Below, piece after piece: positions 17,093-24,787 of a DNA stretch of 64,000 nt. Location: the NCBI GenBank assembly GCA_903902855.1, contig CAIUWK010000087.1:1-64000 (forward strand), given 5' to 3'. The translations under genes were made by a program, and so were the position numbers. Numbering within the stretch: position 1 is the stretch's first letter; the number at the start of each line of letters is the position of its first letter. The notes beneath the pieces are model-generated. The model was not told the DNA's origin and did not search any database. It saw nothing but the letters and a program-made list of their open reading frames with translations. The stretch comes from an uncultured Geobacter sp. Its GTDB lineage: Bacteria > Desulfobacterota > Desulfuromonadia > Geobacterales > CAIOGM01.

Positions 17093-18871
17093 GTGATAGA
17101 TTTTCTTGGCGACTGGAAACGAACAGACTACTGCGGGAGCCTGCGGGCCACCGATATCGGCAAAGAAGTACTCCTCATGGGGTGGGCACTCCGCCGCAGG
17201 GACCATGGCGGCCTCATTTTTATCGACTTGCGTGACCGTGAAGGGCTCGCCCAGATCGTCTTCGATCCGGATAACTGTCCCGAGGCCCACGTCAAGGCTG
17301 AAACGATCCGCAACGAATTCGTGGTGGCGGTGAAAGGAAAAGTCATCCCCCGGCCGGACGGCACGGTGAACCCGGGCCTTCCCACCGGCGCGGTTGAGAT
17401 CGTCGTTACCGAGTGCCGGATCCTCAACCGCTCCAAGCCGCTCCCCTTCACCCTGGACGATTATGTGGATGTGGCGGAAAGCCTCCGGTTGAAGCACCGC
17501 TACCTGGATCTCCGGCGGCCGACGCTGCAATATAACATGATTCTCCGTTCCAAGGTGGCCCAGTACACTCGCCGTCATCTCACCGACAACGGATTTCTGG
17601 AGATCGAAACCCCGTTCCTCACCAAGTCCACTCCGGAGGGGGCGCGTGACTTCCTTGTCCCCTCCCGGATCCACAAGGGGCAGTTCTACGCGCTCCCCCA
17701 GAGTCCGCAGCTTTTCAAGCAGATTCTCATGGTCTCCGGCTTTGACCGGTACTTTCAGGTGGTCCGCTGCTTCCGTGATGAAGACCTGCGTGCCGACCGT
17801 CAGCCCGAATTTACCCAGATCGACTGCGAGATGTCCTTTATCGACCGGGACGATATCATCCGGGTGATGGAGGGGCTCATCGCCGGCATCTTCCAGGAGG
17901 CCAAGGGGGTCGAGGTGCCGCTTCCCGTGGAACGGATGACCTACAGTGAGGCCATTCGCCGTTTCGGCGTGGATAACCCGGACCTCCGCTTCGGCCTGGA
18001 GTTGACGGATCTTACCGCCATCGTCAAGAATGCCGGGTTCAAGGTCTTTGCCGACGTGGCTGCCGGTGGCGGGGTCATCAAGGGGATAAATGCCAAGGGG
18101 TGCGCCCGCTTCTCCCGCAAGGAGATCGATGAACTGACCCAGTTCGTGGCGATCTATGGGGCCAAGGGGCTGGCCTATGTGAAGGTGACTGCCGAGGGGT
18201 GGCAATCCCCCATCACCAAGTTCTTCACCGAGGCGGAGATTGCCGCCATGAAAGACGCCTTTGCCGCAGAGGAGGGGGACCTGCTTCTCTTCGTGGCGGA
18301 CAAGCCCAAGGTTGTTCATGACTCCCTGGGCAAACTCCGAAACCATCTGGCCAACACCCTGGGGCTCGTTGACAAGGATAATTACCGCTTTGTCTGGATC
18401 ACCGACTTTCCGCTCCTGGAGTGGGATGATGAGGAAAAACGGTGGTCCGCGGTGCATCACCCCTTCACCGCTCCCATGGATGAGGATCTGGAGTATGTGG
18501 AGAGCGATCCCGGTCGCTGTCGGGCCAAGGCCTACGACCTGGTGCTCAACGGCAACGAGATCGGCGGCGGCTCCATCAGAATCCATCAGGAGAAGGTTCA
18601 GGCCCTCATGTTCAAGATGCTGGGTCTTTCCGAGGAAGAGACCCGGAGCAAGTTCGGTTTCCTCCTGGACGCCCTGGAATTCGGCACCCCTCCCCACGGC
18701 GGCATCGCCTTCGGCCTGGATCGTCTGATGATGCTCCTCACCGGGAGCGATTCCATCCGCGACGTCATCGCCTTCCCCAAGACCCAGAAGGGAGCATGTC
18801 CCATGTCCGAGGCTCCTTCCTCGGTGGACACCAAGCAACTCCGGGATCTGGGGCTCAAGCTGAACGTGTAG
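17093..18871 (+). CDS. aspS: Aspartyl-tRNA synthetase
   Basis: Charges tRNA(Asp) (and possibly tRNA(Asn)) with aspartate. The 592-residue bacterial-type enzyme has an N-terminal OB-fold anticodon domain ([21 protein letters not shown]). The class II motif 2 region reads [23 protein letters not shown], a GAD insertion domain follows, and motif 3 reads [16 protein letters not shown] at 17093 is chosen because GAGGGAGGAG precedes it and the protein then starts [14 protein letters not shown], the usual N-terminus. Whether it is discriminating cannot be decided here; no gatCAB genes are in view. Confidence 0.96.
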   Translation: MIDFLGDWKRTDYCGSLRATDIGKEVLLMGWALRRRDHGGLIFIDLRDREGLAQIVFDPDNCPEAHVKAETIRNEFVVAVKGKVIPRPDGTVNPGLPTGAVEIVVTECRILNRSKPLPFTLDDYVDVAESLRLKHRYLDLRRPTLQYNMILRSKVAQYTRRHLTDNGFLEIETPFLTKSTPEGARDFLVPSRIHKGQFYALPQSPQLFKQILMVSGFDRYFQVVRCFRDEDLRADRQPEFTQIDCEMSFIDRDDIIRVMEGLIAGIFQEAKGVEVPLPVERMTYSEAIRRFGVDNPDLRFGLELTDLTAIVKNAGFKVFADVAAGGGVIKGINAKGCARFSRKEIDELTQFVAIYGAKGLAYVKVTAEGWQSPITKFFTEAEIAAMKDAFAAEEGDLLLFVADKPKVVHDSLGKLRNHLANTLGLVDKDNYRFVWITDFPLLEWDDEEKRWSAVHHPFTAPMDEDLEYVESDPGRCRAKAYDLVLNGNEIGGGSIRIHQEKVQALMFKMLGLSEEETRSKFGFLLDALEFGTPPHGGIAFGLDRLMMLLTGSDSIRDVIAFPKTQKGACPMSEAPSSVDTKQLRDLGLKLNV

Positions 18872-18882
18872 GAACAGGAAGA

Positions 18883-18960
18883 GGTTAAGGTTAAGGTTAA
18901 GGTTAAGGTCAAGGGTAAGGTCGGGCTATTGATAGCCTCTGCCTTAACCTTGACCTTCTT
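18883..18960. repeat. GGTTAA hexamer array with inverted copy, aspS-S10 peptidase spacer
   Basis: Four exact GGTTAA units and two diverged ones (GGTCAA, GGGTAA) are followed about 20 bases later by the complement GCCTTAACCTTGACCTTCTTC. Together they can form an imperfect stem-loop after aspS. Confidence 0.85.
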
Positions 18961-18981
18961 CTTTTCCGCGAGGTGCTCGCC

Positions 18982-20538
18982 ATGATTATGGAATTTCTGC
19001 TCGCCGCAACGCTTTTGGCCGGGGCGCCACATCACGTGCCACCCGTGGCAACCGACGCCGCCGTGAGCGATGCCGTGACCTCCCCGCTCAAGAAGCCCGA
19101 CTATGACACCCCGGTGGTTACCCGTCACAAGAGCGTGATCGACGGCAGGGAGCAGGAGTACCGGGCAACCGCCGGTTTTCTCCCGGTACTCAACGATGCA
19201 GGGGAGCCCGAGGCGGAGCTCTTTTACGTCGCCTACAGTGCCGACTCGCCGAAACCGGAGAGCAAGCGTCCCCTCATCCTCTTTCTCAATGGCGGTCCGG
19301 GTGCAGCCTCGGTCTGGCTGCACCTGGGGGCCGCCGGTCCCCGGCGGGTGAAGATGCTGGAAGATGGCCGGCTCCCTCCTCCTCCCTACCGGCTGGTTAA
19401 TAATGATTCCTCCTGGCTGGACCTGGGGGATCTCCTCTTCATCGATCCGGTGGGGACCGGCTACAGTCGGGCGGTAAAAGCGGAGCAGACCCCCAAATTC
19501 GCCACGCAACAGGGAGATCTGGACTCCCTTGTCAGGTTCATCCGGCTCTATCTGACCCGAACCCAGCGCTGGTCTTCACCCCTCTTTCTGGTGGGAGAGA
19601 GCTATGGCGGGTTCCGGAGCGCCGGGTTGACCGAGGCGCTGGTGGAGCGGGGTATCGCCCTCACCGGGGTTCTCCTCATCTCCCCGGTGCTGAACTTTCA
19701 GACGATCTCCTTCGACAACGGTAACGATCTCCCTTACGCTCTCTTTCTCCCCAGTTACACTGCAACCGCCTGGTACCATGGTAAACTCCCCCCCCAGTTC
19801 CAAGGGGATCTGGAGAAGAGTCTGGCACTGGCGGAGGAGTGGGCCGGGACGGAGTACCTCACCTCCCTTGCCAAGGGAGACCGGCTCACCATTGCTGAAC
19901 GAAACGGTGTTGCCGCGAAGTTGGCCTCGTTCACCGGCCTGGAGCAATCCTTCATCGACAACCGCAACCTGCGCATCGACAGCAGAACCTTCGTTCGGGA
20001 ACTCCTTCGGGATCAACGGCAGGTGGTGGGGTATATGGATAGCCGTTTTTTGGCCGACAATACCGACCCCTCGGCCCCCCATGGTTTCGATCCCACCATT
20101 GCCACCATTCGTCCCCCCTATACCGCCACCTTCAACGACTACGTTCGCAGTGAATTGGGATACGGTTCCGATCTGGAGTATTTTACCCTTGGCGGCGGGA
20201 TCGGTCGCTGGGAGTACGAGGCCAAAAACAGCTACGCCGACACCAGCGACAACCTCCGGAACACTCTCTCCAAGAACCCGTATATGAACGTCTTCGTCGC
20301 CTCCGGACTCTTCGATCTGGCCACCCCCCATTTTGCAGCCGATTATACCCGAAATCATCTGGCTCTCCCCCCCCATCTCCGGGCCAATCTCACCTCCCGC
20401 AGGTATCGTTCCGGACATATGATGTACCTGGAGGAAGAGTCCCTGGCAAAGCTGAAGAAGGACGTGACCGAATTCATTGCCGCTTCGTTGAATAAAACGG
20501 GATCTTCCCGGCGAAACAGTCCCGGAGGTACACCATGA
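18982..20538 (+). CDS. S10 family serine carboxypeptidase-like protein
   Basis: About 518 residues with the alpha/beta-hydrolase peptidase S10 signatures: oxyanion region FLNGGPGAASVWLHLGAAGPRR, nucleophile Ser in VGESYGGFRS, Asp in GLFDLATPHFAADY and His in RYRSGHMMY. The family removes C-terminal residues and bacterial members are usually exported. The N-terminus MIMEFLLAATLLAGAPHHV is hydrophobic but lacks the usual positive n-region, so export is likely rather than certain. The track starts at GTG 18973. ATG 18982 is preferred (ATG 18988 is also possible). Its stop overlaps the next gene by ATGA. Confidence 0.88.
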   Translation: MIMEFLLAATLLAGAPHHVPPVATDAAVSDAVTSPLKKPDYDTPVVTRHKSVIDGREQEYRATAGFLPVLNDAGEPEAELFYVAYSADSPKPESKRPLILFLNGGPGAASVWLHLGAAGPRRVKMLEDGRLPPPPYRLVNNDSSWLDLGDLLFIDPVGTGYSRAVKAEQTPKFATQQGDLDSLVRFIRLYLTRTQRWSSPLFLVGESYGGFRSAGLTEALVERGIALTGVLLISPVLNFQTISFDNGNDLPYALFLPSYTATAWYHGKLPPQFQGDLEKSLALAEEWAGTEYLTSLAKGDRLTIAERNGVAAKLASFTGLEQSFIDNRNLRIDSRTFVRELLRDQRQVVGYMDSRFLADNTDPSAPHGFDPTIATIRPPYTATFNDYVRSELGYGSDLEYFTLGGGIGRWEYEAKNSYADTSDNLRNTLSKNPYMNVFVASGLFDLATPHFAADYTRNHLALPPHLRANLTSRRYRSGHMMYLEEESLAKLKKDVTEFIAASLNKTGSSRRNSPGGTP

Positions 20539-20849
20539 AGAGAGTGATTGCGGCGGTTCTCTTCCTCCTGATGGCGGTGGGGACGGCCGATGCGGAATGG
20601 ATCAACTTTTACAAAAATAGATCCGACGGCGCGCTCTACTATTACAATAAAGATAAATTGAAAAACGGCGGAGCGGTTACAACGGTCTGGATGAAAATAG
20701 ACGACGGGTATCCCGGGAAGCTGGAAGTAGACTGCAAGAAAAATACATATAAATCATTAACTAAAGCCGTTAACGAGATCGCACCGGACAGCATGATGGA
20801 AGCGTTGGCAACGATCATCTGCAAGAATAAACCGGAGGGGGAGAAGTAG
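20535..20849 (+). CDS. Small exported adhesin-E-like protein
   Basis: A 104-residue protein starting with a clear signal peptide (MKRVIAAVLFLLMAVGTADA, cut before EWINF). The mature part, WINFYKNRSDGALYYYNKDKLKNGGAVTTVWMKID, resembles the surface-adhesin protein E domain family. Two cysteines (VDCKK, IICKN) could form a disulfide. It overlaps the S10 peptidase gene by four bases, so the two are probably co-translated and both act outside the cytoplasm. The domain call rests on the YYYDK/VWxK pattern only. Confidence 0.65.
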   Translation: MKRVIAAVLFLLMAVGTADAEWINFYKNRSDGALYYYNKDKLKNGGAVTTVWMKIDDGYPGKLEVDCKKNTYKSLTKAVNEIAPDSMMEALATIICKNKPEGEK

Positions 20850-20880
20850 CCGGGGGTGCTGTTGCAGAGAAATTCTATCC

Positions 20881-20909
20881 TTTACATTACCGGCGGCACT
20901 GCTTATAGT
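20881..20909 (+). promoter_or_regulatory. Sigma-70-type promoter for the YccA/BI-1 gene
   Basis: TTTACA (20881-20886) and TATAGT (20904-20909) are separated by 17 bases, 32 bases before the start codon at 20942. Confidence 0.65.
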
Positions 20910-20941
20910 ATCTGTCAAAACTGAACGAAAGGAACGACACC

Positions 20942-21640
20942 ATGAACCAGTATGACATCAACTACCCCCGGACCGCTGATCAGGTCGTCATCGCTCAGAA
21001 CAGTCTTATCCGGCAGGTGTACGCCTGGATGGGGCTCGGCCTGGGTCTCACCGCCATCGTGGCGCTGGTAACGGCCTCATCCCCCGAACTCTTCAAGGCC
21101 ATCGTGACCAACAGACCCCTGTTCTATGGTCTGATGATCGGCGAACTGGCGCTGGTCTTCACCCTCTCCGGCGCCATCAATCGCCTGAGCGAAACCACTG
21201 CCACCTTCCTGTTCCTCGGCTATTCCATCCTGAACGGCGTCACCCTGTCGGTCATATTCCTCATGTACACCGCCGATTCCATCGCCTCCACCTTCGCCGT
21301 CACCGCCGCCACCTTCGGCGCCATGAGCGGCTACGGCTACCTGACCAAGAAAGATCTCTCCTCCTGGGGGAGCTTTCTCTTCATGGGGCTGATCGGTGTG
21401 GTCATTGCGTCGGTGGTGAATATCTTCCTGCGGAGTGACAGCGTCTCCTGGATCCTCTCCGCAGTGGGGGTCATCGTCTTCACCGGTTTGACCGCCTATG
21501 ATACCTGGAAAATCAAGGAGCTGGCCGCGGCAGGGGGTACGGGGCGAAAACCGGCCATCCTGGGCGCCCTTACCCTCTATCTGGATTTCATCAACCTCTT
21601 TCTGATGCTCCTTCGCTTCATGGGGGGGAGGAGGGACTGA
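20942..21640 (+). CDS. Bax inhibitor-1/YccA family membrane protein
   Basis: A 232-residue inner-membrane protein with about seven hydrophobic segments and the family's conserved ends: N-terminal VIAQNSLIRQVYAWMGLGLGLTAIVAL and C-terminal VFTGLTAYDTWKIKELA ... LTLYLDFINLFLMLLRFMGGRRD. Relatives include E. coli YccA, which modulates FtsH, and calcium-leak proteins of the TMBIM group; the role here is not known. It has its own promoter and is followed by an intrinsic terminator, so it is a single-gene unit. ATG follows GAAAGGAACGACACC. Confidence 0.92.
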   Translation: MNQYDINYPRTADQVVIAQNSLIRQVYAWMGLGLGLTAIVALVTASSPELFKAIVTNRPLFYGLMIGELALVFTLSGAINRLSETTATFLFLGYSILNGVTLSVIFLMYTADSIASTFAVTAATFGAMSGYGYLTKKDLSSWGSFLFMGLIGVVIASVVNIFLRSDSVSWILSAVGVIVFTGLTAYDTWKIKELAAAGGTGRKPAILGALTLYLDFINLFLMLLRFMGGRRD

Positions 21641-21681
21641 TCCTTCCATTCTGGCCCGGTCGTCACCTGTAGAGAGTTCAC

Positions 21682-21725
21682 CTGTCCCCGTATTGCTCTC
21701 CAGAGCGGTACGGGGACAGCTTTTC
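21682..21725 (+). terminator. Rho-independent terminator after the YccA/BI-1 gene
   Basis: An 11-bp stem, CTGTCCCCGTA with TACGGGGACAG, closes a 16-base loop and is followed by CTTTTCTC. Confidence 0.8.
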
Positions 21726-21763
21726 TCGTAGTCTCAGCACTAAACAACCAAAGGAGTCGCAGA

Positions 21764-23125
21764 ATGCATCTGTTTCGCAAAACCAGCTCACTCGTCGGAT
21801 TGTTACTGATCACCAGTTCTCTCATGGCCTGCGCCGGCGCCAAAAATCTTACGGCCCAGCGCCCTGAGAATGAAGCGGTACGCACTGAGCTGAAAAAGGA
21901 GTCTTCCAGCCTGAACATCACCATCGAAGCAGCGGCCAAGGATCTCACCGCGACCATCGACCGGCTGACCCCCCGGGAGCTGTACAAGGGGGCCACCAAG
22001 ACCAAAGGGCTCAATGCCAGTGTCCTGAGAAACGGTCCCATCGTCGTGAATGCCACTGATAACTTCATCTACCTGACCATACCCATAACCATGTCACTCA
22101 GCTACGGTATGTTCGAGACCCCCACCATCGCTCCCAAGCTTAAATTCAAGGTCACGGCCAAGGTCACCTCCGACTGGAAAGTCAACGCCGAGGTTTACTA
22201 TATGGGGTTGAGCGACCTTCTTACCGATGAGCTGAAAATCGGTCCGCTCTCCATCAAACCGCGAACGATTGTTGAGGGGATCACGAATCCCCTCCAGCGG
22301 ACTATGTCCGACCTCCTGAGCAAGAAACTCAACGAGCAGTTTGCGCTGAAGAGCCAGGTGGCCAAGGTCTGGAGTGCCGCCCAGAAGCCGATCCTAGTGG
22401 ACAAGAATTACAGCGCCTGGCTGAAGGTAACCCCTGAAGAGCTCCTGCTCTACCCCCTCTATGCCCAGAACAACCTGGTGAAACTGAGCGTGGGGCTCAA
22501 ATCCGTAGCCGAACTCAACGTAGGTCCGGAACCCCCCTCCCGGGCGCCGGTCCCCCTCCCCAATCTGAAACTGGCCAACGGCGCCGACCGGATGTTTCGT
22601 GTCGCCCTCAATACCGACCTCTATTACAAGGATCTGCTTGCCATTGCCTCACCGCTCCTCCTGAACAAGGAATTGGGGAGTGACGGCAAGAGTATTATTG
22701 TGAAAGAGATGGAGCTGTACGGCAATGGGGATCACCTGGTTATCAAGGTGGCAGTGGTGGGGAGTATCGAAGGGACGTTCTATCTCACCTGCCGTCCGCT
22801 GTTCAACCCGAAGAGCAATGTCTTCTCCGTGGAAGATGTGGAGTTCGACATGCAGACCCAGAGTCTCCTCCTCCGTTCTGCCGACTGGTTTCTCCATGGG
22901 GTCATCAGGAGCAAGATCCAGGAAAAGCTCAACATGGATATGACCGAGCGGTTGACCCAGGCCCGTACCATGGCGGACAAGGCCCTGGCTCAGGTAAAAC
23001 TGGCTGATAACATCACCCTTACCGGAACCGTCAAGAGCATAAAGCTCAATGACGTGATGGTGCAAAAAGAGAAGATCACCGTTCAGCTCTACACCGAGGG
23101 CGAAACGTCCATTCTGTATCATTAA
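21764..23125 (+). CDS. DUF4403 family lipoprotein
   Basis: A 453-residue protein with a lipoprotein signal: MHLFRKTSSLVGLLLITSSLMAC, lipobox LMAC with Cys23 as the predicted lipidated residue. The rest matches the DUF4403 pattern: SSLNITIEAAAKDLTATIDRLTPRELYKG near the start, long alternating strands, and a C-terminal half with FDMQTQSLLLRSADWFLHGVIRSKIQEKL. The family is uncharacterised and its fold is thought to resemble lipid-binding tubular domains; this is family knowledge rather than something visible here. Start follows AAAGGAGTCGCAGA. The gene ends just before a heptamer repeat array. Confidence 0.85.
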   Translation: MHLFRKTSSLVGLLLITSSLMACAGAKNLTAQRPENEAVRTELKKESSSLNITIEAAAKDLTATIDRLTPRELYKGATKTKGLNASVLRNGPIVVNATDNFIYLTIPITMSLSYGMFETPTIAPKLKFKVTAKVTSDWKVNAEVYYMGLSDLLTDELKIGPLSIKPRTIVEGITNPLQRTMSDLLSKKLNEQFALKSQVAKVWSAAQKPILVDKNYSAWLKVTPEELLLYPLYAQNNLVKLSVGLKSVAELNVGPEPPSRAPVPLPNLKLANGADRMFRVALNTDLYYKDLLAIASPLLLNKELGSDGKSIIVKEMELYGNGDHLVIKVAVVGSIEGTFYLTCRPLFNPKSNVFSVEDVEFDMQTQSLLLRSADWFLHGVIRSKIQEKLNMDMTERLTQARTMADKALAQVKLADNITLTGTVKSIKLNDVMVQKEKITVQLYTEGETSILYH

Positions 23126-23130
23126 AGTCA

Positions 23131-23250
23131 GACTGAAGGCTGAAGGTTAAACCCGCCTCGCATGGGTCAACTCTATTGATCTTGCAGAGTTTCCCTGATA
23201 CTCTTCAGCCTTCAGCCTTCAGCCTTCAGCCTTCAGCCTTCAGTCTTCAT
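23131..23250. repeat. Inverted GGCTGAA heptamer arrays between DUF4403 and DUF2147 genes
   Basis: The left arm is GACTGAA GGCTGAA GGTTAAA. The right arm (23203-23248) is six consecutive CTTCAGC/CTTCAGT units. The arms are complementary and could form a stem with a loop of about 50 bases. The array covers most of the spacer and ends 17 bases before the next start codon. Confidence 0.9.
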
Positions 23251-23266
23251 TAATGACGGAGACATC

Positions 23267-23776
23267 ATGCGATTCCTGTTGTTCATACTTGCGGCAATGA
23301 CCCTGACAGCGGCGCCGGTTCTCGGCGCCGCTGAAGGGGGAAGCATCTTTGGTGTTTGGCTGACGGAAGGGGGGGCGTCCAAGCTGGAGATAGCCCCCTG
23401 TGGCGACAATAAGGCCTGTGCCAGAGTCATCTGGATAAAGAACCCCACCTATGTCAACGGCAAGGATGGTCCGGTGGGGACGGAGAAGATCGACCGGCAG
23501 AACCCGGACCCTTCCCTGCGCAGTCGCCCCATCCTGGGGCTTCAGGTGATGGAGGGATTGACCCTGGAGGGGGAGTGGTGGAAGAACGGCTCCTGTTACG
23601 ATCCCCAGACCGGCAGGACGTACCAGTGCAAAATGCAGCTGGAATCCCCCACGGAATTGAAACTGCGCGGCTTCATCGGCTTTTCCCTCCTGGGGCGCTC
23701 CTATACCCTCACGCGGGACCAGTCCGAGTCATCCCGAACCGTTCTCAACCGGGCGCAAAGGAATGGTTTCCCCTGA
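23267..23776 (+). CDS. DUF2147 domain exported protein
   Basis: A 169-residue protein with a signal peptide (MRFLLFILAAMTLTAAPVLGA). The mature part has the DUF2147 core: IFGVWLTEGGASKLEIAPCGDNKACARVIWI, then GLQVMEGLTLEGEWWKNGSCYDPQTGRTYQCKMQL and ELKLRGFIGFSLLGRSYTLTR. Four cysteines could give two disulfides in the periplasm. The domain forms a lipocalin-like barrel in known members and no function is established. A GACGGAGAC stretch serves as ribosome site. It ends 50 bases before the EamA gene. Confidence 0.88.
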   Translation: MRFLLFILAAMTLTAAPVLGAAEGGSIFGVWLTEGGASKLEIAPCGDNKACARVIWIKNPTYVNGKDGPVGTEKIDRQNPDPSLRSRPILGLQVMEGLTLEGEWWKNGSCYDPQTGRTYQCKMQLESPTELKLRGFIGFSLLGRSYTLTRDQSESSRTVLNRAQRNGFP

Positions 23777-23826
23777 TACTATCTTCTCTTCTCTCGTCGA
23801 ACCCGGTCGGCCCCCGTTAGCCGCGG

Positions 23827-24699
23827 ATGTCGCTCCTCGCCTTTTCCCTCATCGTCATCTCGGCGGTGATGCACGCCCTCTGGAATCTGCTGGTGAAGCG
23901 GAGCCGGCACAAGAGTGCGTTCATCTGGTGGATGTTTGTCGCCTCCGGGACCCTCTTCACCCTTTCGCTCCCCCTGGCGCCGGAGCCGTTTTACCGGCCT
24001 GAAGCCAAGACCATGGTGATGATCATGGTGGGAGCCCTCTGTTTCGTCCTTTACCATCTTTTCAACGGCAGGGCTTATCGGGGTGGAGACCTCTCCATCA
24101 TCTACCCTCTCTCCCAGACCTCCATGATCTGGGTTCCCCTCTGGGGGACTCTGCTCCTGGGGGAGCGGCTCTCCCTCACCGGAATCGGCGGTATCCTCCT
24201 GGTGCTCTTGGGGGTCTATGCCATGCAGTTACGACGCCTCTCCCTGACCGAGCTGTTTCGTCCCTTTCAGGATTTGGGAAACCCGTCGGTCCGGGCGGCC
24301 CTCATGGCCGGCTTCATCTACTCCATCGGCTCCATTGCCGAAAAAAGCGGTGTCCGTAACTATTCCCCCTTTTATTTTACCTATCTCCTGGTTCTGATCA
24401 TGCTGCTCCTCATGACGGTGAATATCTGCCGGCCACGGTATCGCCGGCAGATCGGTGAGGAGCTGCGCGGGAAATGGCGGCTTATCCTGATGAGCGGTCC
24501 CATCATGATGGCCTCGTTTCTCACCTTCCGGTACGGGCTCAACCTCTCACCGGTGAGCTATGCCGTGCCGGTACGGCAGATCAGCGTCATGGTGGGGGTG
24601 CTCATCGGGATTCTCTCTCTCCGGGAATCATTCGGGAGGATACGTCTGTTCTCTGCCCTGCTTATCTTTCTGGGGGCCATCGTGATCCGCTTCGGGTAG
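23827..24699 (+). CDS. EamA/DMT family transporter
   Basis: A 290-residue inner-membrane protein with ten hydrophobic segments and two tandem EamA halves. Typical features are ALWNLLVKRSRHKSAFIWWM in the first half, PLSQTSMIWVPLWGTLLLGERLSLTGIGGILLVLLGVY at the end of half one, and SYAVPVRQISVMVGVLIGILSLRESFGRIRLFSALLIFLGAIVI at the end of half two. Members export or import small metabolites; the substrate cannot be inferred. The chosen ATG has no clear ribosome site, so the start is uncertain, but no better in-frame start lies nearby. Confidence 0.87.
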   Translation: MSLLAFSLIVISAVMHALWNLLVKRSRHKSAFIWWMFVASGTLFTLSLPLAPEPFYRPEAKTMVMIMVGALCFVLYHLFNGRAYRGGDLSIIYPLSQTSMIWVPLWGTLLLGERLSLTGIGGILLVLLGVYAMQLRRLSLTELFRPFQDLGNPSVRAALMAGFIYSIGSIAEKSGVRNYSPFYFTYLLVLIMLLLMTVNICRPRYRRQIGEELRGKWRLILMSGPIMMASFLTFRYGLNLSPVSYAVPVRQISVMVGVLIGILSLRESFGRIRLFSALLIFLGAIVIRFG

Positions 24700-24787
24700 G
24701 TTTTTTTGTTTCAATTTCATTGACTTCGCCGGTACTCACGAGTAGTAAAAAACAGAGTGAAACAAATGGCAACCAAAAGGATTCCCC

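Noticed and set aside
16931-18838. 635-residue minus-strand ORF
   Set aside because: It is exactly antisense to aspS and its sequence has no domain pattern. It is a high-GC shadow ORF.
23131-23250. Tandem repeats as a CRISPR array
   Set aside because: Units are seven bases with no spacers, and there are no cas genes.
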